Assembly (NCBI GenBank): GCA_021292165.1
Contig: CM037878.1
Location: 286,015,744-286,079,743 of the forward strand
DNA from: Shinisaurus crocodilurus
Lineage: Eukaryota > Chordata > Lepidosauria > Squamata > Shinisauridae
Direction of reading: 5' to 3'
DNA: 64,000 nucleotides
Part shown: positions 34,001-46,000 of the stretch, in pieces
Layout: each line of letters begins with the position of its first letter
Position numbering within the stretch: position 1 is the stretch's first letter
The notes under the pieces: model-generated
Seen by the model: only the letters and a program-made list of their open reading frames with translations
What the model was told of the DNA's origin: nothing
Database searches by the model: none
Made by a program: the position numbers and the translations under genes

Positions 34001-37000
34001 TTGTTTGTTTGGGTTGGGTTGGATGGGTTGGGTTGGAAGACGCCTGTGCGTGAAACTGTTTTATGTGGGGAGATCGGTGCACAACGAATCACCACACAAA
34101 CTTGACAGAGTACGGCAGAGATCCAATGGCACGGTTACCCTGACGATTGGAAAACCATTCTCTGCTGCAGCCTTCATCCGCCTTCACAGCCGTTGTAATT
34201 TAGGTTTAATTATCTTCCGCCTGTTCTGCCGTTGAGGACTTTATGTTTTGGATCGTTCTTTGTCTGGTTCCTCTCCCCGGACCTTACCGCCATGGGTGAC
34301 CCTACTGGGAGTACATAGCTCCCGACGGCATTGCTCACAGGATTCATCGGAACACGCAAGCCCACTCACCACTTCAAGGTGACGATCCGGACACAGCCCC
34401 ATTCACATGCACCCACCTACCCACGCATTGCCTTCCCCACTTCACACAGGGGATGTCACCTGTACAATCCTCCAGCAGCAATCACCACAAAGAGAGTCCC
34501 CCATGCAGCCAGGGACGCAAGGGTTAACCCTCTCTTCCTGCTGTGACCTCTGCAAAGATCCCCTCCCCAACCAACCAATCAGGCTTGGGGGGGGGGGAGC
34601 CTTCTGTTGGGAGTCAACAAAAGTTTTTCAAGCCTAACTGCTACAGGCCAGAACTGAAGGCACTGCAGAATGGATCTGGCCCCGTGAGTTGCCAGTTCTC
34701 CAGCTATGTCTTGTAATCTGCTTGTGCATTCACTGTGATATTGCCAACATCAAAAAGGATGGCCAAACTAGGAAGAGGAGGAGAAAAAGACACAGGAAGA
34801 AGCCAGCAGAAAGCAAGGAAAGAGCAGATTCCAGAAAGATATTAGAATACAGGTCTTGTGTTTATTTATTGCATGCGTTATTGTGCAGGTAGCTGTTGCA
34901 ATCCTAATCTGCAGGGAAAAAATATATATTTTATATCCAGTATATGAGAATGAACTCCCAAAAGGGCTTCAGGAGACCTGTATCAGCCTGCACATTTTTG
35001 GTGATCTTTTGGGTGGCCCGAAAAAGGTTTACACTAACGTGGATTTTGGCCTCTATTTGTTATATTAAATCAGCCTTCCCCAACTTCATGCCCTCCAGAC
35101 ATGTTGGACTACAGCTCCCATCATTCCCCAGCCAGCACAACCTATGGCCATGCTGGCTGGGGAAGGTGGAAGTTGCAATCCAACAAGTCTGGAGGGGAAC
35201 CAGGTTGGAGAAAACAGTACTAAGTAATGAGAGACTCCAACACACTTGGAACGCAGCCATGACTGAATATGCCCTAACGATTAAGTGTGGAAAACGGGGA
35301 GTGTTTTCTGCTTGCAGTCCGTTTAAGAAAGTTATTTGTATCATACTTAGAACAAAAAGCTGGTGGTATAAGCACACAACGGGGCTGGGATTTACTAGTG
35401 CTTAATCAGGCAACAATCTCTACCTGTCCTACAGCCTCTAATTTGGCTGGAAGGTGGATGCCAGACTACCAGTAGCTTGCCAAAATAGGCAGGTTATTGT
35501 GCAACATGAATTTAATTTTAATCCCTTCAAAAAGTTGTCTCCACCCCATGGCACAGGGAAAAAAATCATTCAGATATGCAGGATAAATTGGTGGTGTGGG
35601 GAGAGAAGAGAAAACAAGCAAGTTTTGCTCATTGCAGCAGAGGTAGAAAAACATCCAGCCATGTGGTTGCCTCGGTGCTTTAGAAATCTGATGCAGGCAC
35701 CAAGAAAGTCTAAATATTTTCTCACAGTGCAATCCAATGGCTATTTACTTGGAATCAAGTTTAGGGTTTGCCCCCTCAGTCTGGCACTGAAAAATGCGAC
35801 ATCCATTCATTTTTCATACTCCTCCGTCTCAAGGCCTAAAAATATTGGCAGTTGTGTATTTTTCTTCTACCAACTGTAGATGCACCAATAGTTACCACCA
35901 CAATATTAGCATGAACACATACTTTTGTTGGTATTACATCAGTTGAACTTGGGGGGTTGGAGGAGTACCGGTATTAACCACACTTCTACCCCGAGGAATT
36001 CAGGAGGGCCTAGCATCTGGTTCCCAGACAATTTCATCAAGGCAAGAACTAGTCTGTATTAGCTTCAGCCGTACATTTACTACATCATATATTTGAGACT
36101 ACTCTCTCACAAGGGTCATGGGTGGTTAGAGGCTGTTAAAGGAAGGGAAGGGGAAACAGGAAGAGACCTATGAGAAGAGATGAGAAGTGGGAGGTGGGGT
36201 TCTCTGTCATAGCTTTAAGCCACAAGAGGTTTACTATGTTCTGATCATCAACTTTTAGCCACTCTTAGTACAACAAACTTGGCACTCACATACAACGAAC
36301 TTGGATTTCTTTACTTCAAGATATGGATAATCAACTGGTGGCCTGAGGGCCGGATCGGAACCCCAAAGAAATCTATCTAGCCCCTGGCATCCCTAATAAA
36401 TTTTACTCAAACTATGATAAGATGTTCGGCTAAATATTTGCAAGGAAAAGAAAAATGTTATAAGGAATAAAGATAATCCACATTTGATTATTACGCCTTG
36501 CTTTTTGATTTTGTACACAACAACATGGTTCGCATGTTTTGACAACCCATCAGTTAAATGACCCATGGGTTGTCGTGCATGAGCGGAAGACAGAGAGCGT
36601 GCTGCCTGCAGTGTGCGCGCCACTTCTGCTTTTACTCCACAACCCACAAATCGGCTCCTACGTAGGTTGTGGAGTGTGATGTCTGAACCCGGACCGCTGG
36701 GTTGTTTAAGGGCTAACTAAACAGTTAAACCAGCACTTAAACCATGGTTTGTTGTTGTGTTAACTGCTGGGTTGTTTAGCCCCTAAAAAACCCAGCGGTC
36801 CAGGTTTGGACGCCATGCCCCACAACCTAAAAAGGAGCCAAGCGTAAGTTGTGGAGTGAAAGTGGAAGTGGTGGCGCTTGTCCCCCATGGTTTATTTAAT
36901 TGATGGGCTGCCGTTACGTGTGAACAGGGCCACTATGCATGCAATATTTTCATGTATATTGTTGGGAATGTGCAGTCAAAACCTCAAGCCATGCATAGGT

Positions 37001-40000
37001 GCATGATGTAATTGAGACCACAGAGTCTTTGCATCCTAGAGCAGACACTCTGTGGAATGCTACCCAGGACTCCCCTGGTGCAGGACGTGGGCGTTGCTAG
37101 TGCCTTCTCTTCCTGCCCTGGGAAAACAGTCTGAGCCATTAACTTGTAGGGATAGCATGTTGTGAAGATGTAGCTGGAGAGCCAGTTCTGAACTTTTCCT
37201 AAGTTCAGAACACATCAGCCGCCACATGATTCCTGCATGACTGTAAATATTTTCTTAAGCCTGCCTGTATCCAATCTGCAAGATCTGAGTGAGTACACTC
37301 TGTTTTTAACCTCCAAAAGACTGTTTGTCTTGTTGGTAGTATAAAGGGGGGGGAAACCAGGTGAAAGCCCCAGTCTGCCCACGCAAAGGGACAGACTGTA
37401 AATGCCAATCGCGGTTACTGCTTTAACCAGCAGCTCCACACGTCCATGTTTTTCCGCTGTAGTTGGGGTTAAGCTCTGCTGAACTCGCAAAACGCGAGAA
37501 GGGAGAGATAATAACTTTTAATATCCTCTCCCAGCCCTTTTAGCAATCCCCAACATATATATTGGTATGCAATGTTATGCCTGAGCACATATGCTCCGTC
37601 ACTGCAAAGCCCATTTTAGCATGACGCCTGTCCCCTTGTGAGGAGACTGGGTTGTGTGGCCAAATATGCTTCAGCCCACCCACCCCCCAAGAATCCAAAA
37701 GTTCCATCGGATTGGCCTAAGAGATGCCCCCAACGGTTCCATGATAAACAATTACATCCCCTATGTTTGACCTGAAAAAAAGAGCAACTGTTACCTGATG
37801 AAACACAGGCTGCTTCCAGTTTAGGTATACCTGCAGAAAGTAAACACAGAGTATTAAGTATAAAACATCTCTTGATGGCTTGTATCACAGGGAGCCAATC
37901 TGTGGCATGAGAGCCACAACCGGCCCAGCTGAGGATGAGGGCAGTTTTACATGTTCATATGGATAAAAGAGAGCCAGTCCCCGCTCAGCCACGAAGCTCA
38001 CTGGGTGACTTTGGGCCAGTCACTGACTCTCAGCCTAACCTACCTCACAGGGTTGTTGTGAGGATAAAATGGAGAGGAGGAGGATTATGTAATCCGCCTT
38101 GAGTTCCTTGCAGGAAAAAAAGGAAGGATATAAATATAATAAATAAAATATAGATGTAGCTACAGTAGCTTGCAGCTTTAAAGGAACATAGGAAGCTGCT
38201 TTACCCTCGGTCCATCTAACCCAGTACTGTCAACACTGACTGGCAGCCGCTCTCCAGGGTTTCAGGCCGGAGTTTTTCCAGCCCTACTTGGAAATGCCGT
38301 GAATCAAACCTGAGACCTTCTGCATGGAAAGTAGGCGCTCTGCCACTGAGCGATGGCCCCGCCCATTCTCTACTATGGAAATTTACACTAAAGTGCAAGG
38401 GGCACTTTACATTAAAGTTCAGGGGTACAATAAGCCATGCACAATTAGATGAGCAGCAGGCAGCTTTCCCCTTATGCCTTTGCCAAGAGGAGTGTCCTGT
38501 GCTGCGGTGAAGCTGACTCATCTGCAGTTGGGTGTCCAACAGTGTTTGCATGTGCACAAAAGGGAACAGGGGAGGGAGGGTGGATAAAATAATAAAAAAA
38601 GGTTATTTACTAATGGAAGAAGGGGAAAAGTCCACCCCACTTGTAAAAAACAGAATTCCACAACAAAGTCTAGCTTACTATGGTGACCCCAGTGCTGTAG
38701 GCTATTAGTAGAAACAGGAGTGGATAATTGATCGTTTTCTTGTACTTGAAGCATTCGGACCTAAGACAGACACAAACATGAAAGGTGATGAGGCACAGGA
38801 GTGACAAAGGAAATTAATTACACACTTAGTCTTCTGATTGTAAACAGGTTGTGGGGGTGGAGGGGCTGGAAAGAATGGAGAAGCTCCCTGCCTTTGGAGC
38901 TGCTCAGAGGAACTTAGAAGCATACAGCCGGAAAGGACCTCAAAGGTCATCTAGCCCAATCTCACCAATGCAGAAATGGCGCGGAGACTGGCTGAAGCCT
39001 ATTTGCTAGGTTTGGGTTTTCTTGGAAATCTGTTTTTAATGCTAACACAAGACAGGAGAGAAATGACAGCCCGCCCACCCCACCCTGAGTTGTGCACACC
39101 ACCTTGGGATCTTGTCAGTGAAGGGCAGTTTATACGGTAAATAATAAATGATTTGAAAGAGAGGTGGTTGCTTGTGGTGCACGATCCACTTTCACCTCTG
39201 GCAAACAGGTGTCACAGCTTTGTGTTTCCAAAAACCTGCCAAACCTGTTCCTCCAGAGATGACTGTGGGAGAAAAGAAATGCATGTGCACACACGTGGAA
39301 AGCAAAAGCCTCTTAGAGCCACTGTTAAAAACTGTTAGATCACTTAGGATAAGTAGAGACATGTCAGTGCTTCCATTTTCCTTTTTAAAAATTATGTCAC
39401 CATAAAATATCCCAAAGGCAACACAGAGTTGAGGAAACTTCACTTTAGCAGGGGAAGACATTCGGGATGGTACAAATCATCTCAACTTACCTTGAGGGGA
39501 AACCCCCCACAAACTACTGCCAAGCCTGCTTGTATGGTTGTTAAGGTGGAGGCGGGAATGCTCAATTACCTACTAAGCAAATTATGTAGTGCAACAAAAA
39601 GGAAGGAGGCAGTAGTTGTTCTTTGTACAGTGTGTACAGCCAGGGAGAAGCTCTGCGTGCAGTCTGGAGGCACTAAGTTTTGTTCCAAAAATGGAAAATA
39701 AGGTAATATGTTCTAAGCAATGCACAGGCTCTACATGGCCACAGGACCGCCATGAAAGCACACTCCGCCCAAGTTATTCAGTCCTCTGGCTGTAGGAAAA
39801 ACGTGCTGTTTGAGCGCATCTGCACAGTGAATTACTAGAAGCCAGAGGGGTGCCGGACAGAATTTCATGCCATATGCGGACTCTCGTTCCTCCTTTGCTT
39901 CTGCTGTTCCCTGGTTCCAGCCTTCAACCCACTACCCATTACTCTTTTCAGGAAAGCTCACCCTCCAAAAACCTGAATGCAGAAAATTAAGTAGAGCAGT

Positions 40001-43000
40001 GTTCTCCAAGTAGAAGAAAAATACACAACTGGCTGGGGCATGCTGGGAGTTGTAGGCCAAAAACATCTGGGGACCCAAGGTTGGAGAAAACTGAAGTAGA
40101 GAAAACTAAGCAAATGCAAACTTTGTTTTGCTTGCAGAATCCTCTGGATCCCTCAGTAGCTCCAAGAATCCCTTGCTGCCTACACGAAGACCAATGCCTC
40201 CAAAACGTTGGATTCCTTCTTCCATGAGAGCTAGCCAAGTAAGTTACCTGTTGCCAGAGTCCGTGAAATGTGATGTTAGCCCTGTTTCCCAAAAATATGA
40301 ACGTCTCACACCCCAATATTTGGGAGCAGGCTAAATTGCATCAGCCCAATAACCGCCTGCATTGACTGATTGCAGAATTTTGCTGTCAACTGGATGGGGG
40401 TGGTCGTGGCGGTATAGGAACACAGGAAGCTGCCTTCTACTAAGTCAGACCATCGATCCATCCAGCTCAGTGTTGGCAAACCGGCATAGCTGCTGCCAGT
40501 CAGTGTACTTAGACAGGGCTCCTTCTCAGTCCTACAGGGAGATGCCAGGCACTCAGTCCAGGACCCTCTGCATATAAAGGGCATGCTCGACCACTGCGCT
40601 ACAGCTCTGAACTTGGAAAGAAATATAAGACAGAGGCACCAGATGCTTCGGTGAATGTTGCCCAGGGAGAGGATGGGGAGAAAAGGCAATATACAGGAGG
40701 TGAGAGTAGGAGGCAGGGCTGTGCATACTCCGTGCTAAACCCAAATCTGCATTCAAGAAACCCAAATCTTGCACCAAGGAGAGCTCAATTCTACAACCTG
40801 TATAAGTAATACAAATGGAGGAAGAGGGTATAATTCATTTCATTTTTATTCTTTCTTTAACCTGTGCATACTTTGTGGCTTGGATTATCACATGGAGGAG
40901 CAAAATGAGACACTGAAGCACTATTCCCAGGCCCTAGAAGTCTTTTTCAACCATTTTGGCTTCCAAGATTTCAGTAGGCCCAGCCCACTCACTTTCAAGT
41001 GTGTCTGTGCAGCCATAAGGGCAAGGGAAACTTGTTGCTTAAAAAGAAAGAAAGAGACAGAAGGACCACAGAGAGGGGCCCACCTCAGCCTCCCTTGCCA
41101 GGGAGTTCCAGAGCCTGGGAGCAGCCACTGAGAAGGCCCTCACTGCTGTCCCCACCAGACTCGCCTCTGATGGTGGCGGGACTGAGAGAACAGCCTCCCC
41201 TGAAGATCTTAAAAGCCTGGCAGGCTCATATGGGAGAAGGTGGCCTTTCAGGTAGCCTGGTCCCAAGTCATATAAGGCTTTATTGGTCATAAGCAGCACT
41301 TTGAATTGTGCCCGGTAGCCAGTGAAGCTGTTGTAATAAGGGAGTCTCATGCTCTCTAAGTTTCTAGCCCTCATTTAAATATATATATATATATATATAT
41401 ACCGGTATATATTTGCAAACACAACAAAACAATAACAGCAGCAGCAAGAAAAAAAGCAAAAAAGGCAGGGGAAGAAAAGAAAAAGAGCAGGGGGGAATCT
41501 CAACACTTCCATTTCAAATATATACGTTAATATAAGCAGACTATATTTCTAAATAAGCATCCATACAAAACAGATGGCTGTAGGAGATTCACGGAAACAT
41601 AGCAAGAGCAGTAAGATCTTCAGTCCGTTGAGTGATAGTTGGTGGGTGGTTTTTCTTCCAAGCTTGGCGTGTAAGTCTCTTTGCGACTGTAAGGGCTCTC
41701 AGTACCCACTTTTGCTGTCCATCTGTTAATCCCCACAACACAGGGATGTAGTTAAACGTGCGGGGACATCTGCCAGTATCACAGATTTTTCAAGAGCAAG
41801 ATTTGTATGAGCAATGACTTCCAACCAAAAAGAAGACACAACAGGTCACGTCCACATCATATGCCTCAAGGAGGCATTGCCTTCATTACATCGCCAGCAT
41901 CTGGCTGCAAGGGTTAAGCCCAACACCTCCGCAGAGGTGCCTCAAGAAGACGTGGGACTTGATTCTGACTCAGAGGAGGAGGAGGTGGCTGAGGCGTCAA
42001 GGGCACAGCAGCTAGAGTTAGGTGGGAATGTCTTGGACAGCCGCACCCCCCAGCCCCTCTGAAACTAGGAACACAGATACAAAGCAAAGAGGAAGAGGAC
42101 TAGGGACTCCAGGGTCAGATGACAAATAATGAGGAGGGAGGTGCAGCATAGCGTGGTACCAGGTCAAAGCGATTCCTTGCTCAAGAGACTTCCCAAGTAA
42201 AGGATTTGGCACTAGCCTGAGAGCTGTAACCATTTCCCAGTAGTTTGGTATCAACTTGTAAGGCATGCTACTGCATGGCCGGAAGCAAGGCTGGCTCCCT
42301 TGTACCTTTTTTGCATAATGAAAGTCAATTACTAAGAATCACAATTCAGAGACTTGTCTTCAAGGAGAGGAAGAGCCGCCTCTGAGCTGGCAGAGCTAGC
42401 TAGCTTCTTAACAAACCTCTGTGGTGTCTAATATACGTGAAACATCAACTTTTGTTGAATCAACCTCAGTTTTAAATCTACAGAAATACAGTAATACCTT
42501 GGATTGCAAGTAACTTGGTCTGAGAGCGTTTTGCAAGACAAGCAAACATTTTTTTAAATTTTTGACTAGATAAACGAGCAAGGTCTTGTAGGGATGTTAC
42601 CGCTCGCCTCGAGCGGGCGTAGCAGCTAAAATCAGCCCCACTCACGCCCACCAGAGACTCGCTTTGATATAAGAGTGTTTTGGATTACAAGCACGGTTCC
42701 GGAACAAATTATGCTTGCAATCCAAGGTATTACTGTAGTACATATAGAACCTAAGGCAACCTTCCATTGTTTAAATTGTATAGAGCATTCCAATTCCTCA
42801 TTCCATTACTCTATCTGAACATCCAGGGCCGGCGGTACTGCTAGGCCAACTAGGCTGTTGCCTAGGGCGCGTAGCGGAAGAGGGCGCAGAACGCTGCGCT
42901 CCTCTTCGCTGCCGGCGCGCTCCTGCCTTGCCCGCCCGCCCGCCTCACCGAGAAAGCCAGGTCAGTGTGGGGGATTGCGCCCGGAGTAGTGGTGGGGCCG

Positions 43001-46000
43001 AGCCTGGGCGCCTCCCCCTCGCCTCGCCTCCGCGCTGCCTCCCCCCACCTCGCCTTGCCTCTGCGCCGCCTCCCCCCCACCTCGCCTCTGCGCCACCTCC
43101 CCCCCCGCGCCGCCTCCCCCCCACCTCGCCTCGCCTCCGCGCCGCCTCCCCCCCTGACACCTACCTTCTCCGCGCTGTTTCCGGAGCCCCGCCCGCGCTC
43201 TGTTTTGGCGGGAGGAACCAGGGCAACAGGGCTTAAACAGCCCTGTTGCTCTGGTTTCCCCCGGCCAAAAAATAGAGTGCGGGGGTCCCTTTTCGGAGGA
43301 GGCGTGAGAAGGTAGGTGGGGGGCGGCAGCGTGCGGGGGGGGGTCCGCCGGCGGCGGGAGGTTGCAGAGCAGGGCTGCTTTCCGGAGCCCTCCCCCCACG
43401 GCACGAGAGGAGGGGGCGCTAAATATAATTTAGCCTAGGGCGCCAAACTGCCCTGCACCGGTCCTGTGAACATCTACTTTACTACGCTCCAAAAGGCTTT
43501 TATAAACAGCTAGTGTAGGCTTAGCTTCCTGTAAAAAATCAATTAATTCTTCCAATAGTGTAGGAAGCACTGAAGCACTCAATGCTGAGGGCCCATATAG
43601 ACTGCAACAAATGCTGTAGCTGAAGGTACTGCCAACTAGCGCTAGCCAGTAAATGATATCTAATCCACAATACTGAAAATGGTAAAGTTCATCATCTGAT
43701 GATCAGTGTTAGCTGATCTAAAGTATAAATTCCACCATCAGCCCAACTCCTCACAGCAGCCGTGACACCTGGGAAAACATGATAGCAACACCCCACCCAA
43801 TACACACACACACACACACACACACCCGCCACCGAAACTGAAAAAGACAAAACCCGAGGTGGTATCAAGCTGCCGTGCACTGCCAAACGTGAGTTTACCA
43901 TAGTTAGTTGATGCAAGGAGGGAAGGGGCACTCAGGGATCAGATGAAAGGTCCATCTAGCCCAGTATCCCGTTTCCCGTACTGGCCAAGCATGCATGCAA
44001 GAATCCCACGGGCGGGACATAAAGGCAATAGCCCTTTCCTGCTGCTGTTCCCCAGTCAGTGCCAGCTCCGGATTTTTGTGGGCCCTTGGGCAAGACAACC
44101 TCAATGGGCCTCCTCCCTCTGTGAGTCTGCCTTCTCACTGACATGGTCACCGGCTGCTATTGCTCACCTTCTTCTTCCTCATCATTGCTAATGCTACCAC
44201 CTGCTTGCTTGACAGGCAGAGAGCCAGGAGGCCATGGCATCTGCTGCTCCTTCTTCTCATCACCTCCGTTGTCTGGACCAGAGCAAGGGGTCGGTGAACA
44301 AGCAGGTCGCAATGGGGAAGAGGAGGAACAACTCCAGAGGGCTCATCAGTGGGCCCCAGCTGGGGTGTGGGCCTCGGCAGGTGCCCATTCATGCCTACCC
44401 TCGATGCCGGCCCTGTCCCCAGTTACTGGTATTCAGCGGCATACTGCCTCCTCAGAACATACACGTTCCACTTAATCATCATGACAGGCAGACACTGGCA
44501 GACCTATCCTCCAAAGGAGAAAATCAGCAATTCAGGGATGCTTGGCTCCACCTGCATTCCCAAATACCCCTTGCAAACGCTCCTCCGAGACTTTACCCCA
44601 CCACTCAGTGTACTTCCAAAAATATTTTAAATTGCGCAGGGGGTGGGGAGAAGACAACACTGCAGGCGAGAATCGATGACCAGGGAAGGGATTAAGCACT
44701 CCTTCTGCTTGTCAACGCTCCCTGCAAGTGTCTTCACCCTCTTGCATTTGCATTATGGAACAAAACAGGGATGAGAATCCCATATTTTCTTTCTAACAAG
44801 TAGGTAGTTATGAACATGTGTAGCAATAGGAAATGGGTCAGTAATCTAGTGCTGCTGCTGTGAGTATTGCAGGCTCAGTGCTATAGGCCCAAGGGTGATT
44901 TCAGCACCATTTTTTTTTTTCACGTGAGCAAGGTAAGTATGTCCAAGAAGATGAATTAGGCGCTTCCAGATATTTAAACAAGACTAATGACAAATACTTA
45001 CAGGCAGTAGACAAACACGCAGCAACTGTAGATCATGGGCAGCTCATCCAACAGCTACAAAAAACAGAGAAATAAATATGTACATATCTAGAGGATTCAA
45101 AAGAGAAGAAGTTGACTCAGGGCTGCCATTTTCAACCCTGAGTCAAGAGTCACACTTGGTTCTAGGTGAAGTGACCTCAGTGAGGTCACAGGTAACCCGA
45201 GACACGATTATCTTCCAGCATGGTCTGCACTGTAAAGACACGGCCAGGTCTGATAAATGGCAATATTACATGATGGCCAATGAAAGTGCTTTGTTAATGA
45301 CTGATTAAGTAGTTAGCAGATACTGCCAGTACAAAACGACTATACATGTTCATGGGAATAAAATAATGTGTGAACTTCACCCTATCCAGGATGATACAAC
45401 CCTACCCATCATGCAGTAACTGCCGCTGACCCCCACCCCCAAGATGAGCCACTGTCAGAAGGGATACTAACCTATTTAATACAGATAGCTCGGAAAGGTA
45501 AGGCATACATCCATCAGCTGCACTCGGATAGCATTGTATTGTTCTTGCATAGAACCTAGTATTGTTCTTGTATAAATGCTAAGTTGTGACTATCGTCATT
45601 ATCATTATTTATTTTTATTTATTATATTTATACCCCGCCTTTTTTCCTGCAAGGAACCCAAGGCGGCTTACATAATCCTCCTCTCCATTTTATCCTCACA
45701 ACAACCCTGTGAGGTAGGTTAGGCTGAGAGTCAGTGACTGGCCCAAAGTCACCCAGTGAGTTTCATGGCTGAGCGGGGACTAGAACCTGGATCTCCCGAG
45801 TCCCAGTCCAACACTCTCACCACTACGCCACGCTGGCTCACTATTACTGATATATTGATACGTATAGTGCTTTAGTATATGCAGAGAGCATCACACATGT
45901 TATCTGGCTGTAACTGATTATCAGGTTTTCATACTGCCCTTCAATATACAATTATCAGGGTGATTTACAGAAGTTGAAATAAGAGTACACATACAATAAA

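Noticed and set aside
42862..43404. A 180-residue minus-strand ORF and opposing ORFs in CpG-rich DNA, as a candidate first exon or gene
   Set aside because: They lie wholly inside a hAT element with a perfect 8-bp duplication, occur on both strands and consist of low-complexity Pro/Arg/Gly/Ala sequence.
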